Position numbers and translations under genes: made by a program. Under the pieces are notes generated by a model that was given only the letters and a program-made list of their open reading frames with translations, searched no databases and was not told the origin of the DNA. A stretch of DNA of 64,000 nucleotides from Corallium rubrum (taxonomy: Eukaryota > Cnidaria > Anthozoa > Scleralcyonacea > Coralliidae): the NCBI GenBank assembly GCA_964035015.1, contig CAXIUP010000256.1:118501-182500 (forward strand), given 5' to 3'. This document shows, in pieces, positions 26,263-36,253 of the stretch (position 1 is the stretch's first letter; each line of letters begins with the position of its first letter).

Positions 26263-26733
26263 ACTGTAGGCCGTTTGCTGTGAACTCAAATAGTGCCTAG
26301 AAAACGATTTTTAATTAAGCATCTCTTGCAACTATAATTTTTGCACTTTATATTTACCACTTTTTATATGCTGAACACGATTCCGAAGAATTCCAGCTCT
26401 GGTTGGGCGCAGTTTTCTCAAAAAATGCTATTTCATCTTCAATAATTTGGCGGTCTTTGTTTAAAAAGAGAGACTGGTTCATAGGAATTATTCTTTAACA
26501 CAATGTGTTATACAATCGTATGTTGTCATCCATCCTTGTTAAAAGGATGAAATTCTCGTGAAATTTTTTAAAAAATAGCATTTTCTAAGAAAACTGCGCC
26601 CGACAAGAACGGGAACTCTTCGGAATCGTGTTCAGCATATACGAAAGTGGTATATAAAGGGCCAAAAATACAGTTCCAAGAGATGCTTAATGAAAGTGAA
26701 CGATAAGGTGGCTCGGCAAATGGCCTACTGAAT
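26263..26733. mobile_element. Palindromic MITE-like element, 0.47 kb
   Basis: Long imperfect inverted repeat in an intron of the OTU/MULE gene: ACTGTAGGCCGTTTGC against its mirror near 26715-26733, and nearly perfect inner arms (TGCTGAACACGATTCCGAAG at 26368 against CTTCGGAATCGTGTTCAGCA). No coding capacity. Confidence 0.8.
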
Positions 26734-27454
26734 GAAAAAATCGTTGGTCATTTTTTGAGTCACAATATACCTTGTCATTGACATTGAAGTAGCTTTTCTA
26801 GCTGATGGAAACTTCCTTTTTGCGTGTTTTTCGACGTAGGAGGCAAAATCATCGCTGGATTCACTCGATGTTGACGAGATTCTGTAATTTAAAGGAGAAA
26901 TAATGTACCCTGTTGCTTAACAGACACAATTTCAAGACTCTGTAACTGAAACGGCTCCTGAGTCAATAAAATTCAATCGCTTTGCTTGAACTGCGAATTG
27001 TCGCTAAAGATCATTCCGTGTAACATCATTATAGGTATTTACTCTTGACGTGTATGCATTCTAGATATATTCCCATTTTTACTGACATAACATTTACAAG
27101 CCAATAAATAATAATTCTTTATCTTTAATTCTCGACGTATGTTTTTACCTACCCTTCGTCCGAATCATCATACATTGCAACGTCAATTGTTTCCTATATA
27201 GGAATAGCACAAATCAGTCATCGTAACAATTAAAACGCACCGATTACTCTTCTGATGAATTACGAACCCCAATGGTAAATGTGTCCCATCTCTTCTGCTT
27301 TAATAACTTCGTCGGTATTTTGTCGAAATGGATGATCATTTTCTTGTTCACTATCCGACACTAGTACAATGTCATTGAAGCTGCTCCTTTCCTGCAAATG
27401 ATTTTTCCACATTCTTAAAAATTATTGGGGGTATGCGGGTATTATTACTGTGTT

Positions 27455-27745
27455 TAATACCTCAGGGTTTGACGTCCCTGCCCTGCATAGTTGAAACCCG
27501 CTGCCTTGTGGTCAGCCTTTTGATGCAAAGGCTAGGGGACCCCACCCCAAAAGAAAAGGCGTGCGTATGGCAGCAGGTGGGCTTGTAGGGGATGCTGGTG
27601 GACGACTCCTCCCGGAGCAACAGCGGCACCTCCATTTGTAGCCTGAAATGGTTATACTGCGGTACGCGACAGGCTTCGCTAGCCGGCAAGTACTACGCAC
27701 CGCAAGGTGATACTTCGACACCAATAAAGGGAAGATGTGTTGGAG
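27455..27745. other. GC-rich block of unknown origin in an intron
   Basis: About 290 bp with much higher GC than its surroundings (TGCGGTACGCGACAGGCTTC, CGCTAGCCGGCAAGTACTAC), sharp at both sides and ending near AATAAAGGGAAGATG. Possibly a SINE or a retroelement untranslated region; no tRNA-like A/B boxes were confirmed. Confidence 0.4.
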
Positions 27746-29073
27746 GAACTGTAGTATACTGGTTAATTCAATTTATAATTCATCCAAAATTCACCTGCTT
27801 CTCAATATTCGTGTTATCCAAGTTCCTTTTCCTTACATCGTATTTGACACCCTTAAAGACACTTATTCCAGGGTTGCAATTATCTTTTTCAACACATTGT
27901 GCCCAAAAATCATCATCATTAGTTTGTTTCACCTTCCCTCTCTTAACTTTAAAAGAACTTGTAGCCTATAAATAAATTGTCAAAATTAAGATGTACAGTA
28001 AGTTATTCCAATATAACAATAAATTACACTTATGGCCGTCAACTCATACACAAGTGTAAATATATAGCAGCTTGTCTTCAAATGTTTTTTTTCTCACATA
28101 AGTAGGAATTATCTCTTTAATATACCCTGGTTATGATATGTTAAGTAACTTACTTTTTTGGGAGAAGCATCAGAATCAGATGATACAACTATCACCTGTT
28201 TGTGTTCAGCATTTACCTACAAATAGAAAAGGGGTTATTGCTTATATTTAGTACATAACTTCATAACATTGAAATGTTATCATTACTAAATAACATTTTT
28301 AATTAACATGAACATACATGTTCTTGAGTTCGCCTAGTATTGGGCCCTGGCAAAATCTGGGAACAATGTGTATGCACAGGGATGCCAAGATCTGGATAAA
28401 TACAAAATCGTCCCATCCAGCCACACATTTGTGCAATATTACCATTTACAAAATACTCACTCCCTTCCAGTTAATTATTATGATCTCCAAACAAAACAAA
28501 TGGGCAGAAGCAAGAATCACAGCATGCATTGTCATTTGATTTCTTAAAGCCAGCACTGACTCAGCCCAGGTTTCAGGTCTTTTTTTCATTCTTGGGAAAT
28601 CAGTACCCGAAAGGAAATCATACAGATCCGTGTTCACTAACTCTCCATGCTGAAGAAAATATAAAATTTAAATAGAAATGAGATGTCTGCTCAAGGCATG
28701 CACTCTGGCAACAGGCAAAACATACAGGTCGTAGAATTCACAGTAACGGGTACAGCTCATTAAAAAAGTGTAGGGTACAGTAGTCGAAGACAAGAATACT
28801 TCGCTGTATATTCATTGATTTACATACACTGTACTGTAATTGTCCATGGATTCATAACCAACATGCGTTTCTATTTTTTATTTTTATTTTATTTTATTTT
28901 ATTAACTTCGCCATATAACATACATAGAAATAAACATATAAATAAAAGCAGGTTTAACAATGGCAGGGGAACCACAACAGCGTTAGCCAATTACTGTGGG
29001 CCCTAAACATACAAAGGATATAGAGAGATAACTATGAAAAATAAAATTACAGCACATTATAAGTATTACATAA

Positions 29074-31008
29074 TTACATACAACAAGAAATTGGGTCACT
29101 GAGACTCCGAACAGAGTTGCATTTGAGACAGATTGTTTTAAACGTGCGAGGGTCTTCACAGTTATAAGAAGTTACCAACGATAAAAAATAATACTTAAGC
29201 ATAACTGATTTAAATAAAGAAAGAGTATCTGTGTTAAGGTCAAGTTTGTCTGCAAGAGAGTTCCAAATTCGGCAAGTTCTGATGACGTAGGATTTTTGAT
29301 AGGTAGTTGTTTTACATTTACGAATGATGAATTTAGGTGTGTCGCCATTAGAGGATCTAGTTGGTCTGGATGTACGGATAACTGGAAGAACGGAAGATTT
29401 TAAACTGATTAATCCATGTGTTATTTTGTAAAAGAAAACCATGTCTAAATACTCGTGCCAATAACAAAGTGGAAAGAGCGACAAATACTGCATCCTATTA
29501 TTGTAGTCAATATCACAAGAAAATGACAGGTTGAGAATGTATTTGGTTGCTCTCCTCTGAATTTTTTCCAACAGCATAATCTGTTCTATCGACTGTGGAG
29601 CCCAAATTTGTGTCGCGTATCCCAAGTGGGGACGCACCAAAGCAAGATACAGCGTGCGCCTCACCGCAGTATTCTGGATAAACCTAGTGTTCCTTCTAAT
29701 GTAACCTAGAAGTTTATTGCCGCGTGAAGATTGCTCGTTTACTTGTTTGTTCCATGTTAAATTACTCGCTACCCAGACGCCAAGATCTCTTTCAGTTTCG
29801 GCGGTTTCTAGGGTGGAGTTGTTGAACGTGAAAGTGGATTCTATTGGCTTGATCCTCCTCGTGATTCTCTGGGCTTTACATTTGGTCTCATTGAAGGCGA
29901 GGCCAGACAGTGAAGACCAGGTTTGTAAACTGTTCAGGTCTTCTTGGAGGGATGTACCGTCGTCCGAAGAGTTGATAGCCTTGAAGAGTTTTGTGTCGTC
30001 AGCAAACATTGAAATTTGCCTGGATTTAATTACGCTAGGCAGGTCATTGACGTATAGTACGAAGAGAGCAGGACCAAGAATAGAACCTTGAGGCACACCT
30101 GAACTAACGGGCAGTGTATCCGATGTGGCGCCAAGTACAGTTACACGTTGGTGGCATTCCATCAGATATGATTTGAACCACTGGAGAAGATTGCCTCCAA
30201 AACCAGCCCTGTGTAGTTTGCGTAGCAGGCGCTTATGATTAACCTTATCAAAAGCCTTTGACATATCGAGGTACATCGTATCGATTTGTCCTCCGTTATC
30301 TAGTACTGAACCAATGTAGTCGATGGCTTCCAAAAGATTGGTTACGCAGGATCTACCAGTAATAAATCCGTGCTGGCGTGTCTTGATTTGCTCGAATAAA
30401 TGGTGCTTGATGTTGTTAAATACACAGCGTTCCAAGACTTTCGATACTATTGATAGTAGTGAGATGGGTCTGTAGTTTTCCGTGTACTGCTTTTCTCTTT
30501 TTTTATACACAGGCACGACGTTAGCCAGTTTCCACTCATGTGGGAGTACACCTTGTTGTAGCGATTTATTGAACAGCGTGCACAAAGACGAAGAAATGAC
30601 GGAAGCTATTTCTTTGAGTAATCTTGCTGTTATGTTATCAGGACCAGTGGCTTTTGTAACGTCAAGGGATTCAAGTACTGCTTGGACTTCCTGGACAGTT
30701 AGAGTTAGGTCGATCATAACAGGCTCCACTAGTTCACAGTTGGGGTCCTCCGGGAGGTTGTCAGATGTAAATACCGATGTGAAGTAGTTGTTGAACATAT
30801 TAGCTATTTCTGCAGGGTTATCAGCGGTGGTTCTTGACGACTGGACGCCTTGATCAGCAGTTGTTGCACTTGCATTAGCCATGGAAATAAGATCAGGAAT
30901 GTTACGGGTTTTCGATTTCTGTTTCAGTACTGACCAAAAACGTTTTGGATTATTCTCAAAGTGGCTTACAAGAGAACTAAAGAAATTCTCGCGGCTATCC
31001 CGTAGCAT
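29074..31008 (-). CDS. LINE reverse transcriptase portion
   Basis: 644-residue frame. RT landmarks in order: KATGPDNITARLLKE, YRPISLLSIVSKVLERC, RQHGFITGRSCVTNLL, MYLDMSKAFDKVNHKRL, SSGVPQGSILGPALF and the catalytic MFADDTKLF. The C-terminal region (LGYIRRNTRFIQN, IWNSLADKLDLN) is typical of the jockey/CR1/L2 group. It is offset by one base from the endonuclease frame: the join near 31015-31025 needs one extra nucleotide to give continuous ...LRA-QEVKRMLRDSRENFF. So one frameshift separates the two enzymatic parts of what would be a single polyprotein. Confidence 0.92.
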   Translation of the reverse strand: MLRDSRENFFSSLVSHFENNPKRFWSVLKQKSKTRNIPDLISMANASATTADQGVQSSRTTADNPAEIANMFNNYFTSVFTSDNLPEDPNCELVEPVMIDLTLTVQEVQAVLESLDVTKATGPDNITARLLKEIASVISSSLCTLFNKSLQQGVLPHEWKLANVVPVYKKREKQYTENYRPISLLSIVSKVLERCVFNNIKHHLFEQIKTRQHGFITGRSCVTNLLEAIDYIGSVLDNGGQIDTMYLDMSKAFDKVNHKRLLRKLHRAGFGGNLLQWFKSYLMECHQRVTVLGATSDTLPVSSGVPQGSILGPALFVLYVNDLPSVIKSRQISMFADDTKLFKAINSSDDGTSLQEDLNSLQTWSSLSGLAFNETKCKAQRITRRIKPIESTFTFNNSTLETAETERDLGVWVASNLTWNKQVNEQSSRGNKLLGYIRRNTRFIQNTAVRRTLYLALVRPHLGYATQIWAPQSIEQIMLLEKIQRRATKYILNLSFSCDIDYNNRMQYLSLFPLCYWHEYLDMVFFYKITHGLISLKSSVLPVIRTSRPTRSSNGDTPKFIIRKCKTTTYQKSYVIRTCRIWNSLADKLDLNTDTLSLFKSVMLKYYFLSLVTSYNCEDPRTFKTICLKCNSVRSLSDPISCCM

Positions 31009-32620
31009 ACGTTTTACTTCTTGCGCGCAGGTTTTTGAATTTCTGTTTTTGGTGATCAGTCGGAGAAGATTTCAATTTTTGACGGATGGTGTTCTTTTTC
31101 TTGATCATATTTAAGATGGTACCATTGATCCAAGGTACGGGATTGCGTCCTTTTAATTTCTTGCATGGTATATGCTCAGAGACTGCCGCCAGAAAAACAT
31201 CTTTCCAACTTTGCCAGTCATCATCTATATCTTCATGTTCTAGGACTGAGGACATGTTTATAGCCGAGAGAGTAGTACGCAATTTTTGGAAATCTCCTTT
31301 TTTGTAATCGTATACCGATCTTCGACTTTTCGTTGGAGCTTTAATAAACGCATTAAATCCGTAGTAGATGACACAATGGTCCGTGAAAACCGCAGCATTT
31401 TCAGGTGATAGTACCTCGGTTATGCTAACATGTTCTGGTACACTAGTGATTATAAGATCGAGGATGTTATTCCCGCGTGTAGGGGTGCTGTTGAGTTGCG
31501 TCAAAAAGTGATCGTTTAATGTTTTGATGAAGGGAAGTTCTTTAGTGCCCGATGCTCTAACAATATTGTTCCAAGAGATGTTCGGAAGGTTGAAGTCACC
31601 AGAAATTACCACGTTGTCGAATTGATCGCAAGCTTCGTTTAGGAAACTGTTAAATATATTAGGCCAGTTTGAGTCGGAATCCGGTGGGCGATAACACGAA
31701 CAGAAAAGTATCTTCTGAGCCGATGCCGTTGTAAGCTGCACCGAAACGATTTCTAGTTGTTGTAACCCCTCGGTTGCGTTGATTGTGGTTGGTAAATATT
31801 GATCCACTGATGTGAATGAAGTGTTCTTTACTGCGATCAGAACTCCGCCAGCACGCCGAGTATTTCGATCTTTCCGGTAAATGGTGTAACCGTCATGAAG
31901 TATTTCAAAGTTCGATATACTTTGGTCCAGCCAAGTTTCATTTACGCAGACAACATCAGAGTCATTTGCGTAAACTAGGTCCTGGAAGCACTGTAAGTTG
32001 GTAATTATTTTGTTTCCGGTGGTGGTTTTGTGGATACTTTTCAAACTTCGAGCGTTCATAACAACACACTTGATTCCATCTTTCGTACTGTTAGTAGTTT
32101 GTGGTCCAGGGTTAGTCTCGATATCTCCGGATAAAACTTCAATGCCGAGGTGACAATTTGGAGAAGAAAGACAAATGTAGCCATGCTTAGACCAAACTGA
32201 TACCTGAGGAGAATGGACTAATATCTTAACCCGTCGTTTGTTTTTTAGCAACCAGTTCGGTATGTACGGGTTATACAACCATACACGTCTTGTTTGAAAT
32301 TTGTCTGAAAAATGTTTTCTGTCAAGACATAATATCTTCACAGACTGATTTCGAAGATCGTCATCAATTTGTTCTACAGTTATTTCATCTGGTATGCCGT
32401 AGTTTATCGAAAGAAAGCTTTGTATCAAACTATTTTCATTAGTAAGTTGGTGTTGATCAGATGTAAATGAAAATCCATTTAGATTCAAATAACATGAGTT
32501 GTACGAGCAGGAAAACATAACACGAAGTGAGCCAAAAATTATTAAAGTAAAGAAAAAATAAACGATGACTGTTCTTTGGAAGGACATCGTGGTCCACTGT
32601 AGTCTTCGGTGAGTACACAT
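30995..32620 (-). CDS. LINE N-terminal part: hydrophobic leader, 2A-like motif, APE-type endonuclease
   Basis: 541-residue frame. A hydrophobic segment near the N-terminus (VIVYFFFTLIIFGSLRVMF) could act as a signal or membrane segment. At 32128-32102 the peptide GDIETNPGP matches the 2A consensus D-x-E-x-NPGP, known in some APE-type LINEs, where ribosome skipping separates the leader from the enzyme. The apurinic-like endonuclease follows: NARSLKS, DVVCVNETWLD (catalytic E), RRAGGVLIAV, VISGDFNLPNISW (GDFN), LDLIITS and FTDHCVIY (DH). Ends at a frameshift into the RT frame. Confidence 0.9.
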   Translation of the reverse strand: MCTHRRLQWTTMSFQRTVIVYFFFTLIIFGSLRVMFSCSYNSCYLNLNGFSFTSDQHQLTNENSLIQSFLSINYGIPDEITVEQIDDDLRNQSVKILCLDRKHFSDKFQTRRVWLYNPYIPNWLLKNKRRVKILVHSPQVSVWSKHGYICLSSPNCHLGIEVLSGDIETNPGPQTTNSTKDGIKCVVMNARSLKSIHKTTTGNKIITNLQCFQDLVYANDSDVVCVNETWLDQSISNFEILHDGYTIYRKDRNTRRAGGVLIAVKNTSFTSVDQYLPTTINATEGLQQLEIVSVQLTTASAQKILFCSCYRPPDSDSNWPNIFNSFLNEACDQFDNVVISGDFNLPNISWNNIVRASGTKELPFIKTLNDHFLTQLNSTPTRGNNILDLIITSVPEHVSITEVLSPENAAVFTDHCVIYYGFNAFIKAPTKSRRSVYDYKKGDFQKLRTTLSAINMSSVLEHEDIDDDWQSWKDVFLAAVSEHIPCKKLKGRNPVPWINGTILNMIKKKNTIRQKLKSSPTDHQKQKFKNLRARSKTYATG

Positions 32621-34741
32621 TGGGAATGTCTTTTTGTTGTTTCTGCTTATATGTCAAGGGAAAACCCCGAACTTGAAAAAAAAATAGTTTCGAGTTTCGA
32701 AGGTCAGGGTTCAACTAAGACGAACTGAAGAAACAACCAACGGCCAAATAATTATAAAAACATGAATAATTCGAAATCTTTGTTAAATATAGAAATGTAA
32801 TTTGGACTCAAGGATAAGAACACCAAAACCAAATAAATGATGAAATTTCGGCAAGCGTGCTGTACAGATAGCGTAGAAAAGTCAAGAAATCAAATTCTCA
32901 GGATTTAAAGGCCAAGCGTTCGGGAGACGGTTAATTATCACCAACGGTCAAATATATAATATTGAACAATTCAAAATTCGCAACAGATCTGGAAATGAAA
33001 CTTGAACAGGAAAACAGGAACACCAGGTCCAAGTAAATGATGGAGTTGTTGCTCACCAGCTGTACGAGTTATGAAGAAATAACGTGAAGACAAAACCACG
33101 TAATAATGCAGCGAGACAGGCCAAACGGCAAATAAAACAATCCAAATTATTCTCCGAAAAATAATAAACCACTCCCAAAAAAGTTGCACAAGTTGATCAC
33201 GACACTTTTAACAATAAAGTAATCCAAGATTGACACAAAGGCTCCTACTGAAAAGGGATGTTAGAGAAGGCCAAAGTCGAACCACCAAAATACACGTCTG
33301 TCTGTCTGTCTGTACATTTCAAAGCAAGTTTTTGTTTCCTTTCTATAACTTTTAGTAATTATGTTTGTGCAATGTATGCAACTAAGCTATACTGTATTAT
33401 ACTACATATATCTTGGGTTTCTGTGGAAATGCAGGTTTGTAAGTTATATACAGTAGCTTAGTTGACCTCAGAAAAGATCCATACCCCCCCCCCCCATGGA
33501 GGAAATTTCTGCTGTCCAGAGAGGGGGGAGGAAAATTTACTTAAGATGTCCAAAGGGGAGAGGGTAAATGTGGAAAAATGTTTGTCCAAAGGGTCAAAAG
33601 AAAGAACTTTGTTTGTTTACATGTGTAAAAGTTCAAATTTGAAGGTTGAAATCTTACATATGGGTGCAATTAATTTTCAGATGGCATTTTCTTTCACCAA
33701 ATAGGCAAATACAGCTATTTAATGCTTTGCAAATTGCGAACTGGAAATAAGCACTCTAGTTTTTTACAAATGTCCAATGGGGAGGGGTAATTCCAGTCTT
33801 GGATGTCCAGGGGGAGGGGGAGGTTTAACTATCTTTGGATGTCTGAAAGGGGGAGCAAAGGCATTTTCCATTTCCTGCATAGGGGGAGTATGAATATTTC
33901 CTGGAATTTCCCAATAAAAATAATGCAAAAACCAGCAGCATTTGTCAACTCTGCCACTCATGCCGGAGTTACTATATCTATTCACACAGACATGTTATCC
34001 TCAGCATTCAGCACTGGGATATGGTATATTTGTAAAATTGCATTGCAGATCTTAATTTGTATAGTATGAGAGTGTGCAGTACTAGTCATTTTTGGAATTT
34101 TGGTGTATAAATTCATGACAGTGGAACCCAGCCTCTTACGGCCACCTTGGTAATATGTTTTTCACCTTATTACAGCCACATATTCTTGTCTTAAAGATGC
34201 CACATTAATATGGCCACCCTGATAATTAAACTGCAATTTTATTTCTGGCCCATCCTTGGCTGCCTGTATTAACAGGGTTCTTCTAAATTTGAAAGTTCAT
34301 TGTAGTTCTTCAGTGCAACCTACATGGAATGCAGCCTGCCATCCAATGCATTAAAATAAGAATTCAGAACAGTAAAAAGCAAATGAAATCAATTACCGTA
34401 TCAATGTAATGTATTATACCTAATACATTTAATTCATAGTATGTAATACACTATATTAAAAAGGGTGTAAGGCTCGGTTACTATTAATAGAATTTAATTT
34501 ACACAATTCCTCACAGAAAGCATGGGAAACAACGAAGTATAAATACCTCATTCCCTACTTGTATGAACTGGTTTTCTAACATATACTTTTCCACCATGTC
34601 TACGACTTTGCTGTCGTCCAACTTCAAAAACCTTCCCAGACAACTATAAAAACAACGATTCCCAACTCCAGAAGGATCGTATCTCAAACTAAAACCTCTC
34701 TTTTTGGCTTCGACCAAGCAAGAATCGCTAAGGCTTATCAT

Positions 34742-35710
34742 CTATCAACAAAAATATATGCGAATATATGTTTATTTATAGTCGTGCATAATTTAATAAT
34801 AATTAAATAGATACACCGTCACATTAGCAAAAAATAACAAAGACCACTTCACTTACCTTCAAGGAATAACAATATGCTACCTTCTCCAGTAAAAAGATCA
34901 AGATTGCAATTCGCAAGAAGGATTTTATTTTATTCTCAACAATGCAAAACAAACTTGCCGGGAATCACGATCGAGAATCGCCTAGAAAATCGGCCACTCT
35001 CATGGGGTAGTTCGCCGGCCACGAAGCGTGCTGGCTCAAGTGAGTTGTCGGCCGAGCTTGAAGAAATTTTTAAAGTTCTAAACACACACACACGCAAAAG
35101 AATAACAAGTGAACTGTTCATATATAACCAAAAACAACATCAAGACAAAGAAGAAATCAATCAAAGTTATCTTATAGTTGAGATATTTATTCATGTTCCA
35201 TGGTTGATTGGGTTTGTTTTATGTCAACTCGTTACTTGGTCAGTCGTCAAGTATACTTTCCACGATTGATTCGAACTTGGAAATCCGTTTTAAAGGCCGA
35301 TTGGGTACACACATCTGCCAACAAAACAACCCGACTTCCTTTGGGGTTAGTGAACGACCAACAAACAACACATTTTAGTCATTTTACATAAAAATTTACG
35401 ATTCAGCCTCCTTGTTCTTCGTCTAATTTTTCCGCCATATTTCCTTTCAAGTCAGGAAATGCTTGATATCCTACAGTATCCCTACTATCCTCTTCAATGG
35501 ATCCATTATTTTCCTTTATCTTCCTAATTTTATCGTATAAACCCACATTTACCACAACGATCCTTTACACCTGGTCGATCTCGCGCCAGCCTTGTTCGAT
35601 CTCGCGTGTATTGATGACGTTTACACGCAAGATATTCGTTCTACGCATGCGTAGCTAATACCGGTCAGCCGGTATTTCGCGCGACACGACAGCCGCGAAT
35701 TCTGATCGTG
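34742..35710. other. No confirmed coding gene; possible 5' leader exon of the OTU/MULE gene
   Basis: A good reverse-strand donor (CCTTGAAG|GTAAGTG at about 34858) lies upstream of the acceptor before the OTU-exon ATG at 34741, so a leader exon may extend rightward from 34859. The frame there has no ATG. A short plus-strand frame at 34874-35269 has no recognisable homology and is not called. Confidence 0.35.
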
Positions 35711-35873
35711 ACTTCAGCAGAAACCGGGCAATAGTACCCGGTTAAAATACCCCAACCTCGTTCCCAGGCTCTTTACCTAACGAGGTTGAAAATACCCGCG
35801 CTTTCACCCGCGCAAACACCCGCGCATTTACCCGCGACCCGCGCTCTCTACCCGCGACCCGCGACAATTAGAT
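35711..35873 (+). repeat. GC-rich CCCGCG-word repeat, copy 2 (inverted relative to copy 1)
   Basis: ACCGGGCAATAGTACCCGGT palindrome, then CACCCGCGCAAACACCCGCG, CATTTACCCGCGACCCGCG and CTCTCTACCCGCGACCCGCG, the reverse complement of the array at 11869-12030. It abuts 28S rRNA sequence directly at about 35874. Confidence 0.88.
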
Positions 35874-36054
35874 ACTCCCTCTTCCGGGGGACGACGCCGG
35901 AACGGGCAAGGGACTTCTCGTGGATTGGCTCAGCTGTGACCGTCAGGTCGATTCGGCAGGCAGTTAACAACCGACTTAGAACTGGAACGGACAAGGGGAA
36001 TCCGACTGTTTAATTAAAACAAAGCATTGCGATGGCTGGTGACTGGTGTTGACG

Positions 36055-36088
<34 letters not shown>

Positions 36089-36111
36089 AGTGAAGTAATT
36101 CATCCAAGCGT

Positions 36112-36144
<33 letters not shown>
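35874..36144 (+). rRNA. Internal 28S rRNA fragment ending at the R2 insertion region
   Basis: Matches eukaryotic 28S: GACGCCGGAACGGGCAAGGG, GATTGGCTCAGCTGTGACCG, CAACCGACTTAGAACTGG, GACTGTTTAATTAAAACAAAG, GATTTCTGCCCAGTGCTCTG, GTAAACGGCGGGAGTAAC and TATGACTCTCTTA. In intact genes this continues TTAAGGTAGCC, the R2 target; here it stops at CTCTTA and R2 sequence begins. The 28S sequence downstream of the site is absent. Its 5' edge joins the GC-rich repeat. Confidence 0.95.
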
Positions 36145-36222
36145 GGGGCTCCATGCAGAGAGACCTTCACGTGGTGAGCCCTGTCAAACCACTTGCTGGT
36201 TTGCGAACTGTCTCTGCATAAA
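36145..36222 (+). ncRNA. HDV-like self-cleaving ribozyme at the R2 5' end
   Basis: Folds by hand into the double-pseudoknot pattern of R2 ribozymes. P1: GGGGCTC (36145-36151) with GAGCCCT (36176-36182). P2: ATGCAGAGA (36153-36161) with TCTCTGCAT (36211-36219). P3: ACC (36163-36165) with GGT (36173-36175). P4: CAAACCA (36185-36191) with TGGTTTG (36197-36203). The cytosine at 36204 in the CGAA strand after P4 is the candidate catalytic base. Self-cleavage would free the element's transcript exactly at the 28S/R2 junction before G36145. R2 elements are known to use this device; the fold here was not computed. Confidence 0.82.
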
Positions 36223-36253
36223 GAGGTAATTTATATCTCTTATTTGTGTCGGA

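Larger units (their letters stand above)
28876..33255 (-). mobile_element. Nearly full-length CR1/L2-type LINE, 5' tandem repeats, 2A-like motif
   Basis: Reverse-strand element inside the 5.9-kb intron between the two OTU-like exons. From its 5' side: two imperfect units of about 230 bp (33250-32700), an endonuclease reading frame (32620-30995), a reverse-transcriptase reading frame (31008-29074), a short 3' region and an AATAA-type tail at 28880-28915. Target-site duplication not resolved. Confidence 0.88.
23278..34741 (-). pseudogene. MULE-type transposase gene with OTU-like 5' exons, damaged
   Basis: Reverse-strand exons 34741-34547, 28649-28461, 28216-28154, 27965-27795, 27391 to about 27290 (donor unresolved), 27193-27153, 26881-26771, 25782-23278; all phases agree except at the unresolved donor. 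Exons 1-2 resemble an OTU cysteine protease (GNRCFYSCLGRFL with the Cys; then TDLYDFLS and ILASAHLFCLEIIIIN), but no catalytic His follows. The next exons carry acidic SIM-like motifs. The last exon is a transposase: D in YFDGKVKRC, D in WITDMAGSN, E in NMAETIHAS, a SWIM finger (CQCLDF...ICKH) and a C-terminal cysteine motif. Damage: an in-frame TAA near 24270 and a one-base frameshift near 23590 in an A run (GCCAAAAATATGG). Either a decayed transposon gene or assembly indels; the stop is harder to dismiss. Joining the OTU exons to this gene rests on splice phase and order, not transcripts. Confidence 0.75.

Noticed and set aside
34874-35269. Plus-strand frame of 131 residues
   Set aside because: No recognisable domain; the interval is better read as a possible reverse-strand leader exon.
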